Assembly: GCA_036263655.1 (NCBI GenBank)
Contig: DATAGP010000052.1
Span: forward strand, 1-64,000
Length of the DNA stretch: 64,000 nt
Direction: 5' to 3'
Source of the DNA: Schlegelella_A sp036263655
Lineage (GTDB): Bacteria; Pseudomonadota; Gammaproteobacteria; Burkholderiales; Burkholderiaceae_C
Numbering within the stretch: position 1 is the first letter of the stretch; each line of letters begins with the position of its first letter. The position numbers and the translations under genes are program-made. The notes beneath the pieces were generated by a model. That model worked only from the letters and a program-made list of their open reading frames with translations, did no database searches and had not been told where the DNA came from. Of the stretch, positions 18,271 through 25,920 are shown piece after piece.

Positions 18271-19137
18271 CTACGCGGCGGCCACCGCGCCGGTCGGCAC
18301 CGGCTCCTGCTCGATCCGGTGCCAGAGCTCGCGCACCAGCCGCATCAGCATCTGCGCTTCCTCCCAGCGGTCGGACAGCTCGTAGCCGTCGGCGCCGGTC
18401 ATCGCGTATTCGCGCGGGCCCAGCTCGCACACGAAGGTGAGCACCGCGTCCGGCGCGGCGCGGCGGCGCCAGCTGCGGAAGCCGTACTCCCACCAGCCCA
18501 TGAACAGCTCGAGCCAGTCGCGCTGATGGGCGAAGCTGATCTGCACGTGGATCTGCTCGCGGCTCGCGACGCGGCCGTGGAAGCCCCAGCAGCGGTCGAT
18601 GACCCGGTGCATCAGGCGATGGTTCTCGTCCGAGATCGGCCAGGCGAACTCGCGGCCCACGACGTAGTGCGACAGGTCGCCGGTGAGGCGCAGGTCGGGG
18701 AAGCGGTCGAGCAGGCGCAGCGTGAAGTAAAGATCGGTCGTCATGCGATCGCGGTGCGTCTCGACGTGCAGCTCGACGCCTGCCGCCTCGGCGAGCGCGC
18801 TCCAGCCCTCGATGAGCGGCACGCACTCGGCCACCGTGTGCGGGGGAACGTCGGCCTGCAGGTTCAGGTGGTCGGCACCGAACTCGGCGACATGATCGAG
18901 CACCGGACGCAGCTCGTCGACGGTGCGCGGGTAGCACTGCGCCTGCCAGTGCAAGCCCCAGTCGCGGAGCCTGCGCGTCACGCGGCCGGCGTACTCGCGG
19001 TCGAAGAAGCGCACGCCCGCGCCGTCGAAGCCGGCGGCGTGGATCATGTCGAGCTTCTCGTCGAGCGACCACTCCAGGCCGTCGGGACGGCGCCGCTCCA
19101 TGGCCCAGAGCGACTGGTAGACCTGCAGCGTCTGCAT
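18271..19137 (-). CDS. TIM-barrel sugar phosphate isomerase/epimerase-like protein
   Basis: A 288-aa protein of the xylose-isomerase-like TIM-barrel superfamily. Visible elements include WSLDEKLDMIHAAGFDGAGV, GADHLNLQADVPP, VELHVETHRDRMTTD, RLTGDLSHYVVGREFAW and VHVQISF-like metal/sugar barrel strands (here IHVQISF). The Glu/Asp/His residues in those strands could hold a divalent metal. The substrate is unknown. It is the last gene of the minus-strand island phyH-TRAP, starting 5 bp after the TRAP large subunit, so it probably isomerises or epimerises an intermediate of the imported compound. The open frame extends far upstream as a shadow of the permease gene; the ATG at 19137 fits the fold. 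Confidence 0.82.
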   Translation of the reverse strand: MQTLQVYQSLWAMERRRPDGLEWSLDEKLDMIHAAGFDGAGVRFFDREYAGRVTRRLRDWGLHWQAQCYPRTVDELRPVLDHVAEFGADHLNLQADVPPHTVAECVPLIEGWSALAEAAGVELHVETHRDRMTTDLYFTLRLLDRFPDLRLTGDLSHYVVGREFAWPISDENHRLMHRVIDRCWGFHGRVASREQIHVQISFAHQRDWLELFMGWWEYGFRSWRRRAAPDAVLTFVCELGPREYAMTGADGYELSDRWEEAQMLMRLVRELWHRIEQEPVPTGAVAAA

Positions 19138-19142
19138 CGGGT

Positions 19143-20429
19143 CTAGGGGCGGCCGAAGAAGCGCGGGACCGCGAGCACGAAGTCGGCCCAGTAGGTCACG
19201 ACCAGCAGGGTCAGGAACAGAGGCACGTAGAAGGGCAGCACCGCGCGCGCCATCTGCGCCAGGCTGACCTTGGCGATGTCCATCATGATGAAGAGGATCA
19301 CGCCGAACGGCGGCGTCAGCGTGCCGATGAGCAGGTTGACGACGAGGATGATGCCGAAGTGCACGGGGTCGATGCCGAGCGCGACGATCGTCGGATAGAG
19401 CGTCGGCGTCGCGATCAGGAGGATCGCCGTGGTCTCCATGAAGCAGCCGATCACCAGCAGGGCGATGTTGATGATCAGCAGGATGACGAACTTGTTGTCG
19501 GAGATCGACATCATCAGCGCCGCCAGCTTCATCGGCGCCTGCGAGGTGGCGACGATCCAGCCGAAGGGGACGGCGCAGGCGATGATGAAGACGAGCACGC
19601 CGCAGGTGCTGAGGGTCTCGCGCGCGGAGCCCAGGAGGTCGGCGAGGGTCAGCTCGCGCTGCGCGAAGCCGAGCGCTGCGGCATAGACGACGGTCAGCGC
19701 GCCGAGCTCGGTCGGCGTCGCCACGCCGCTGAGCAGGCCCGCCGTCAGCAGGATCGGCGCGGCGAGGGCGGGCAGCGCCCGCACGAAGCTGCGGCCGAGG
19801 CGCGGATAGGACATCGGCTGCGTCGGCGGGGCGACGACCCGGCCGGTACTCACCATCCAATAGATCATCGCCATCAGGGTCAGGCCCATCAGGATCCCGG
19901 GCAGGAAGCCGGCGAGGAACATGTCGGCCACCGACACCTGGACCATCACGGCATAGACGACCATGATCACCGAGGGCGGGATGATCGGGCCGATGATCGA
20001 CGAGGCCGCACTCACCGCCGCTGCGAACGCCGGATCGAAGCCTTCCTTGCGCATGGCATTGACTTCGACCACGCCGAGGCCGGCGGCATCGGCCTGGGCC
20101 ACGCCGCTCATGCCGGCGAAGATCATGCTGGCGACGACATTCACGTGGGCCAAGCCGCCCTTGATGTGGCCGACCAGCGCCGCCGCGAACTCGAAGATGC
20201 GCGCGGCGATGCCGGCCCGGTTGAGCAGGTGGCCGGCGAGCACGAACAGCGGGATGGCGATGAGGACGAAGCTGTCGAGGCCGGTGCCCATGCGCTGGAC
20301 GACGATCGAGATCGGGATCGGCTGCACGAAGGCGATCGTCGCGATCGACGACAGCGCCAGGGCGAACGCCACCGGCACCTCGAGGACGACCAGGAGCGCG
20401 AACAGCCCGAACAGCACCCACAAGGTCAT
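19143..20429 (-). CDS. TRAP transporter large permease (DctM family)
   Basis: A 428-aa inner-membrane protein with about 12 predicted transmembrane helices, the channel subunit of a tripartite ATP-independent periplasmic transporter that imports organic acids with Na+. Family segments include MTLWVLFGLFALLVVLEVPV, GHIKGGLAHVNVVASMIFAG, GIIPPS-type IIGPIIPPSVIMV, and GTLTPPFGVILF. I chose the ATG at 20429: its ATGA overlaps the stop of the small subunit, indicating translational coupling. The upstream in-frame ATG at 20504 lies inside the small-subunit gene. Partners DctQ and DctP precede it. Confidence 0.93.
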   Translation of the reverse strand: MTLWVLFGLFALLVVLEVPVAFALALSSIATIAFVQPIPISIVVQRMGTGLDSFVLIAIPLFVLAGHLLNRAGIAARIFEFAAALVGHIKGGLAHVNVVASMIFAGMSGVAQADAAGLGVVEVNAMRKEGFDPAFAAAVSAASSIIGPIIPPSVIMVVYAVMVQVSVADMFLAGFLPGILMGLTLMAMIYWMVSTGRVVAPPTQPMSYPRLGRSFVRALPALAAPILLTAGLLSGVATPTELGALTVVYAAALGFAQRELTLADLLGSARETLSTCGVLVFIIACAVPFGWIVATSQAPMKLAALMMSISDNKFVILLIINIALLVIGCFMETTAILLIATPTLYPTIVALGIDPVHFGIILVVNLLIGTLTPPFGVILFIMMDIAKVSLAQMARAVLPFYVPLFLTLLVVTYWADFVLAVPRFFGRP

Positions 20430-20956
20430 GAGCTCGCCCCGGCGGCGGCGGTCGGGCGTACTCGTCTTCGCGTCAGCACCTGTAGGTCCTCGAGCAGCAG
20501 GCATAGCGTGGTCAGCGCCATCGATGCCGCCGACAGCATCAGGGGCAGCGAGTAGAACCAGCTGCGCGGCAGCTCGACGGGCAACGAGATCGTCTTGGAG
20601 CGGCCTTCCACGCCCATCACTTTCCAGCCCTGCACGACGAGAACGACGAGCGTCGCCAGCACCAATGCCCAGGCCAGCATGCGCATGGCCGCTGCGGTGC
20701 GGGGCCCCAGCCGGCTGCCGAAGGTGGCGATGAGGATGTGCCGGCCCTCCTTGAGTCCGACGCTGGCGCCGACGAAGGCCATCCAGATGAAGGCGTAGGT
20801 CGCCGATTCCTCGACCCAGGCGATCGGCCGGCCCAGCGCGTAGCGGGTGAACACCTGCACGGTGACCGCGCTCACCATGAGCAGGATCAGGCCGATCCCG
20901 AAGGCTCGCTCGACTGCGCCGATCCGCTCGAGCAGCCGCCTGTACCCCGCGAGCAT
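20426..20956 (-). CDS. TRAP transporter small permease (DctQ family)
   Basis: A 176-aa inner-membrane protein with four predicted helices (about residues 17-37, 50-68, 90-110 and 133-155), the scaffold subunit of a TRAP transporter. The segment FTRYALGRPIAWVEESATYAFIWM (split across helices 1 and 2) is typical of DctQ. It lies 4 bp after the binding-protein gene, and its stop overlaps the start of the large permease (ATGA). It needs both neighbours to function. Confidence 0.9.
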   Translation of the reverse strand: MLAGYRRLLERIGAVERAFGIGLILLMVSAVTVQVFTRYALGRPIAWVEESATYAFIWMAFVGASVGLKEGRHILIATFGSRLGPRTAAAMRMLAWALVLATLVVLVVQGWKVMGVEGRSKTISLPVELPRSWFYSLPLMLSAASMALTTLCLLLEDLQVLTRRRVRPTAAAGASS

Positions 20957-20960
20957 CGGC

Positions 20961-21931
20961 TCAGAGCTTCTGGATCTGTTCCCAGAGCCCGCTCGACCAG
21001 GCGCCGTCCTTCTCCATCCGGGCGACGCCGTCCTTGGCCCGCTGCTGGATCGGCCCCTTGTCGATGTTCGTGACCTTGGCGCCCTCGGCAGCCATCTTGC
21101 GGACGACGTCTTCCGTCTCCTGCTGGGCGCTGAGGCGGGTGTTGCGGACAGCGTCGGTCGCGCAGTCGGCCAGGACCTTCTGCGAGTCGGCGGGCAGGGC
21201 CGAGTAGGCCTTGTCGTTGACGGTGATGTGCGCCGAGGACATGAGGTGGTCGGTGCGGATGACGTTGTTGGCGGCTTCGTGGAACTTGGCCGAGTAGGCG
21301 GAGGAGATCGGTCCCTCGGCCGCCTCGACGACGCCGGTCTTCAGGCCGAGGTAGATCTCGCCCCAGGCGAGCCGCGAGGGCCGCGTCCCGAGCGTCTCCC
21401 ACAGCGTCAGGTAGGTCTTGATCTCGGGGACGCGCATCTTCACGCCGTTGAGGTCGTTCAGGCTGCCGACCGGCTTCTTCGAGAACAGGATGCGCGGCTG
21501 CGTCGGCGCGGCGGCGAGGATGCGCAGGCCCTGCTCCTTGCGCAGCTTCTCCGCCATCGCCGCGTAGGTCGGGCTGTCGAGGAACTTCTGATGTGGTCGG
21601 CGTCGCGGAAGGTGAAGCCCCAGGCCAGGATCGCGTAGTCCTTGACCCAGTTCGCGTACCAGTCGAGCACGTCGCCGTAGATCTGCACCGAGCCCTGCAT
21701 CATCTGCTCGATCACCTGGACGTCGCTGCCGAGCTGCTCGCCCTGGATGAAGTTGACGCGCACCTTGCCGGCGCCACGGTCGTTCACGCAGGCCGTGAAG
21801 CGCACGTTCTGCCGATCGAGGATCGAGCCGAGCGCATCCGAGCCGCCGAAGGTGAGCGTGGTCTGCGCCTGGACCGGCGGGGCGAGCAGCAGGCAGGCAG
21901 CCAGCAGCGGCGTGAGTCGTGCGAAGGTCAT
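20961..21931 (-). pseudogene. TRAP transporter substrate-binding protein (DctP family), frameshifted
   Basis: The start at ATG 21931 has AGGAGA 4 nt upstream and encodes a Sec signal peptide (LLAACLLLAPPVQAQ) and the N-terminal lobe (TTLTFGGSDALGSILD, FIQGEQLGSDVQVIEQM). The frame is lost near 21590. The rest (QKFLDSPTYAAMAEKLRKEQ, then VGSLNDLNGVKMRVP and GVVEAAEGPISSAYS) continues in another frame to the stop at 20961. One extra base between 21590 and 21591 would restore RDADHIQKFLDSP and a ~323-aa periplasmic protein. Everything else is intact, so this may be a sequence error. The ligand is unknown. Confidence 0.85.
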
Positions 21932-21948
21932 GGTGTCTCCTGATCGGT

Positions 21949-22851
21949 CTAGGTCTGCTGCCGTCGCGGCGCGGCGGCTTGCTGATCGAAGTAGCGGCGC
22001 TCGAGCGCCGTCTGGTTCTCGTAGATCGAGCCTTGGTTGCGGGCCGGTGGCAGCGGCATGCGGATCGGGACGTCGACGGTGCGCGGCACGACCGTCGGCG
22101 CGCCCACCAGCAGGCGCTCGTTGAACTCGGTCCAGTCGGCCACGCCGAGCAGCGGAAACGCGTCGGCGGCAGCGAACTCGTAGAGCAGCAGGTTGCGGGA
22201 CTGCTTCGAGCGGTTCTCGGCCGATCCGTGCACTGCGCGCACGTGATGGAACGAGCACGAGCCGGCGGGGGCGATGAGCGGCACCGCGGCGCCGACGTCG
22301 ACGCCGTCGCGGACGACGTCCATCGCGCCGCAGAAGTGACCGTCCGGCCCGTGGTGATCGAAGGTCGGACCCCGGTGGCTGCCGGGCACCACCAGCAGCG
22401 GCCCGTTCTCCTCGGTGGCGTCGTCGAGGAGAACGCCGACGGCGAGCAGGTCGTCGTTGGTGTGCGGGTAGAAGGCCCAGTCCTGGTGCCACTCCACGGG
22501 CGAGCCGTACTCCGGCGCCTTGAGGTTGAGCTTGGAGCCGTGCAGACGGACCCCGCTCGGGCCGAGCAGCGCCGAGAGCACGTCGAGCAGGCGGGGCGAG
22601 CGCATGAACTCGGCGAACACCGGGTCCACCAGGTGGGGCTTCTTGATCCGCCGCACGCGGGGCTCGGCCGCCGAGTGCGTCGGCTCCAGGTCGTAGACGT
22701 CGTCGTGCCCGGCGACGCCGCCGGCACGCGCGATCAGCGCCGCCAGCGCCTGCTTCATCCGCTGCCGCGTCACGTCGTCGAGAAGACCTTCGACGACGAT
22801 GACGCCGTCCTGGCGATAGCGCGCGACGGCGCCGGGATCCAACACGCTCAT
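21949..22851 (-). CDS. Phytanoyl-CoA dioxygenase (PhyH) family protein
   Basis: A 300-aa Fe(II)/2-oxoglutarate-dependent oxygenase. The iron-binding triad is visible: His122 and Asp124 in EWHQDWAFYPHTN, and His208 in HHVRAVHGSA. Arg219 in QSRNLLLY is the likely 2-oxoglutarate anchor. VVPGSHRGP (154-162) is also typical. It probably hydroxylates an imported small molecule rather than phytanoyl-CoA. It is the first gene of the island, 17 bp before the TRAP binding protein and 34 bp downstream of a LacI-type operator. Confidence 0.87.
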   Translation of the reverse strand: MSVLDPGAVARYRQDGVIVVEGLLDDVTRQRMKQALAALIARAGGVAGHDDVYDLEPTHSAAEPRVRRIKKPHLVDPVFAEFMRSPRLLDVLSALLGPSGVRLHGSKLNLKAPEYGSPVEWHQDWAFYPHTNDDLLAVGVLLDDATEENGPLLVVPGSHRGPTFDHHGPDGHFCGAMDVVRDGVDVGAAVPLIAPAGSCSFHHVRAVHGSAENRSKQSRNLLLYEFAAADAFPLLGVADWTEFNERLLVGAPTVVPRTVDVPIRMPLPPARNQGSIYENQTALERRYFDQQAAAPRRQQT

Positions 22852-22884
22852 GCCGACCTCCAGCGCCGTCGCGATGCCGCGAGA

Positions 22885-22900
22885 ATGGAAGCGCTTTCAT
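22885..22900. promoter_or_regulatory. LacI-family operator
   Basis: ATGGAAGCGCTTTCAT is a 16-bp inverted repeat with a single mismatched pair around the central AAGCGCTT, the usual LacI/GalR-type CG-centred operator. It lies between the divergent phyH (start 22851) and lacI-family (start 22962) genes, so the regulator probably controls both the island and itself. Confidence 0.7.
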
Positions 22901-22961
22901 TTCATGATTGCCGCTCGCCCTGGCGCTGTCAAGAGAGCGGTTTCCCATACGATTGCGCAGC

Positions 22962-23984
22962 ATGCCGACCCGTACACGTCGAAGCGCGGCCCGGCCCCCA
23001 AGCGTTCGCATGGAAGACGTCGCCCGTGCCGCGGGCGTGTCGATGGTCACCGTCTCGCGGGCGCTGAATACGCCGGACAAGGTGGCCAGTGCGACTCTCG
23101 CCGACGTGCGCTCCGCCATCGAGCGCCTGCGCTACGTCCACAACCTGACGGCGGGAAGCCTCGCCTCGAGGCGCAGCAGGATCGTCGCCGCGATCGTGCC
23201 GACGATCGCCAGCTCGATCTTCTCGGACACCGTCGACGGCCTGGCGCAGGCCTTGTCGCCGCACCGCTATCAGCTGCTCCTCGGCCAGAGCGACTATCGC
23301 GAGGACGAAGAGGCGGCGCTGATCGCCGCCTTCCTCGGCCGTGGCGTGGATGGCCTCCTGCTGATCGGCGTCAAGCACGCGCGCGGAGTGCGCGCCACGC
23401 TGCAGCGCGCCGGCATTCCCGTCGTCGAGACCTGGGACCTGACCGGTCGCCCGATCGACATGCTCGTGGGCTTCTCGAACGAGGAAGCCGGGCGCGCCGC
23501 GGCGCGTCACCTGATCGGCAAGGGCTACGGCTCGCTCGGCTTCATCGGCGGCGCCGACGACCGCTCCGCATCGCGGCTGCAAGGCTTTCGCGCCGAAGCG
23601 CGGGCGCAGGGACTGGACGACATCGCCGTGGCGCAGGTGCCGGCGCCCTCCTCGGTGCCCGACGGCGCCGCGGCGATGGGCGAGCTGCTGCAAGGCGCGT
23701 CGCCGCCGCGAGCGGTCTTCTGCACCAACGACATGCTGGCCGCGGGAGCGCGCTTCCACTGCCAGCGCCGCGGCATCGACATCCCGGGCGGCATCGCGCT
23801 GATGGGCTTCGCCGACCTGCCCATCGCCGCCTGCATGGAGCCGGCGCTGACGAGCGTGCAGGTGCGGGCCCACGCCATGGGACAGCGGGCGGGCGAGCTG
23901 ATGATCGGCCGGCTGACCGGCGCGCCGCGGCCGGAGCGCATCATCGACCTGGGCTTCGCCGTGATCGAGCGGAAAAGCGCGTGA
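22962..23984 (+). CDS. LacI family transcriptional regulator
   Basis: A 340-aa repressor. The N-terminal helix-turn-helix and hinge span about residues 15-70 (VRMEDVARAAGVSMVTVSRA, then RYVHNLTAGSLASRRS). The rest is a periplasmic-binding-protein-like effector domain (VAAIVPTIASSIFSDTVDGL, GFIGGADDRSASRLQGF, FCTNDMLAAGARF), GntR/GluR-like in character. I chose the ATG at 22962; an in-frame start at 22908 would add 18 unlike residues. It is divergent from the phyH-TRAP-TIM island with an operator in between. The effector is probably the transported compound or a derivative. Confidence 0.9.
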   Translation: MPTRTRRSAARPPSVRMEDVARAAGVSMVTVSRALNTPDKVASATLADVRSAIERLRYVHNLTAGSLASRRSRIVAAIVPTIASSIFSDTVDGLAQALSPHRYQLLLGQSDYREDEEAALIAAFLGRGVDGLLLIGVKHARGVRATLQRAGIPVVETWDLTGRPIDMLVGFSNEEAGRAAARHLIGKGYGSLGFIGGADDRSASRLQGFRAEARAQGLDDIAVAQVPAPSSVPDGAAAMGELLQGASPPRAVFCTNDMLAAGARFHCQRRGIDIPGGIALMGFADLPIAACMEPALTSVQVRAHAMGQRAGELMIGRLTGAPRPERIIDLGFAVIERKSA

Positions 23985-23999
23985 CCGCCGACTCGCCGC

Positions 24000-25331
24000 C
24001 TACAGGATGTAGCGCGAAAGGTCCTCGTTCTTCGCCAGGTCAGCGAGCTTGTCGTCGACCGCCGCCGCATCGAGCGTGATCGTCTGCCCCGACCGGTTCG
24101 GCGCATCGAAGCTGACTTCGTCGAGCAGCCGCTCCATCACCGTCGCGAGCCGACGCGCGCCGATGTTCTCGGTCCGGTCGTTGACGTCGCAGGCGATCTG
24201 CGCGATCCGGCGGATCGCGCCCGGCGCGAGCTCCAGCCGCACGCCCTCGGTCGCCAGCAGCAGCGTGTACTGCTTCACCAGGCTGGCATGGGTCTGCGTC
24301 AGGATCGCCTCGAAGTCGTCGACGGAAAGCGGGCCGAGCTCGACACGGATCGGGAAGCGACCCTGCAGCTCGGGGATCAGGTCGCTGGGCTTCGACAGGT
24401 GGAAGGCGCCCGAGGCGATGAAGAGGATGTGATCCGTCTTCACCATCCCGTACTTGGTGTTCACCGTCGTCCCTTCGACCAGCGGCAGCAGGTCGCGCTG
24501 CACGCCCTGGCGCGACACGTCGGCGCCGTGCGTGTCCGAGCGCGACGTGACCTTGTCGATCTCGTCGATGAAGACGATGCCGTTCTGCTCGGCGTTCGCC
24601 ACCGCGCTGGCCTTGACGTCGTCGTCGTTGACCAGCTTGGCCGCTTCCTCGTCGACGAGCAGCTTCTGCGCCTCCGCGATCTTCATCTTGCGGGTCTTCT
24701 TCTTCGCGCCGCCGAGGTTCGCGAACATGCCGCGCAGCTGCTCGGTCATCTCCTCCATGCCGGCCGGTCCCATGATCTCCATCAGCGGCTTGGCCTCGTT
24801 GACCTCGATCTCGATCTCCTTGTCGGCGAGCGAGCCCTCGCGCAGGCGCTTGCGCATCACCTGCCGGGCCGTGTTGTCGGCGGCTGGCGGCGATGCGAAG
24901 CCGACCTCGCTGCGCACGCCGGGGACGAGCGCGTCCAGGATGCGGTCCTCGGCGGCATCCTCGGCGCGGGCGCGCTGCCGGCGCATCGCCGTCTCGCGCT
25001 CCTGCTTCACCGCCATGTCGACGAGGTCGCGGACGATCGAGTCGACGTCCTTGCCGACGTAGCCGACCTCGGTGAACTTGGTCGCCTCGACCTTGATGAA
25101 GGGGGCGTCGGCGAGACGGGCCAGCCGCCGCGCGATCTCGGTCTTGCCGACGCCGGTGGGCCCGATCATGAGGATGTTCTTCGGCGTGATCTCGCCACGC
25201 ATCGTTTCCTCGACCTGCTGACGGCGCCAGCGGTTGCGCAAGGCGATCGCGACGGCGCGCTTGGCGCCGCCCTGGCCGACGATGTGGCGGTCGAGCTCGG
25301 AGACGATCTCCTGCGGGGTCATCGAGCTCAT
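24000..25331 (-). CDS. hslU: ATP-dependent protease ATPase subunit HslU
   Basis: A 443-aa AAA+ unfoldase, the same length as the Escherichia coli protein. It forms hexameric rings that feed substrates to HslV. Walker A GPTGVGKT is at 57-64, Walker B FIDEIDK follows the variable I-domain, and the C-terminal tail DLSRYIL inserts into HslV. I chose the ATG at 25331 (MSSMTPQEIV), which overlaps the hslV stop as ATGA; the ATG at 25322 is possible. It is the last gene of the dksA-STAS-hslV-hslU run and convergent with the lacI-family gene. Confidence 0.96.
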   Translation of the reverse strand: MSSMTPQEIVSELDRHIVGQGGAKRAVAIALRNRWRRQQVEETMRGEITPKNILMIGPTGVGKTEIARRLARLADAPFIKVEATKFTEVGYVGKDVDSIVRDLVDMAVKQERETAMRRQRARAEDAAEDRILDALVPGVRSEVGFASPPAADNTARQVMRKRLREGSLADKEIEIEVNEAKPLMEIMGPAGMEEMTEQLRGMFANLGGAKKKTRKMKIAEAQKLLVDEEAAKLVNDDDVKASAVANAEQNGIVFIDEIDKVTSRSDTHGADVSRQGVQRDLLPLVEGTTVNTKYGMVKTDHILFIASGAFHLSKPSDLIPELQGRFPIRVELGPLSVDDFEAILTQTHASLVKQYTLLLATEGVRLELAPGAIRRIAQIACDVNDRTENIGARRLATVMERLLDEVSFDAPNRSGQTITLDAAAVDDKLADLAKNEDLSRYIL

Positions 25332-25864
25332 TCCAGCGTCTCGATCGCGTGGTTCTGATTGGTGTAGATGCACAGGTCGGCGGCGATCTCGAGGGAGCGC
25401 TTGACGATGTCCTTCGGGCCCATGTCGGTGTGCTGGAGCAGGGCGCGGGCGGCGGCGCTGGCGAAGGAGCCGCCGGAGCCGATGGCGACGATGCCGTACT
25501 CGGGCTCGAGCACGTCGCCGTTGCCGGTGATGATCAGGGAGGTCTCGGGGTCGGCGACGGCGAGCATCGCCTCCAGACGGCGCAGCACTCGGTCCGTGCG
25601 CCAGTCCTTGGTCAGCTCGATCGCCGAGCGCACGAGGTGGCCCTGGTGCTTCTCGAGCTTGGCCTCGAAGCGCTCGAACAGCGTGAAGGCGTCGGCGGTC
25701 GCCCCGGCGAAGCCGGCGAGCACGCGATCGTGGTGCAGGCGGCGAACCTTGCGGGCGGTCGCCTTAACGACGACGTTGCCCAGCGTGACCTGCCCGTCCC
25801 CGCCGAGGGCGACCGTGCGGCCACGGCGGACGCTGACGATCGTCGTCCCGTGGTAGTTGTCCAT
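25328..25864 (-). CDS. hslV: ATP-dependent protease subunit HslV
   Basis: A 178-aa proteasome-like threonine peptidase. The short propeptide MDNYHG precedes catalytic Thr7 (TTIVSVRRG), the betaproteobacterial form of the start. GDGQVTLGN, GFAGATADAFTLFERFEAKL and IAIGSGG are family hallmarks (here VAIGSGG). It partners with HslU, whose start overlaps its stop by 4 nt. It lies 56 bp after the STAS-domain gene. Confidence 0.96.
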   Translation of the reverse strand: MDNYHGTTIVSVRRGRTVALGGDGQVTLGNVVVKATARKVRRLHHDRVLAGFAGATADAFTLFERFEAKLEKHQGHLVRSAIELTKDWRTDRVLRRLEAMLAVADPETSLIITGNGDVLEPEYGIVAIGSGGSFASAAARALLQHTDMGPKDIVKRSLEIAADLCIYTNQNHAIETLE

Positions 25865-25920
25865 CGTCGGCAGATTGTGCCGCGACCTGCCGAACGCAAG
25901 CCCGGCCGGGGAGCGAGTCC

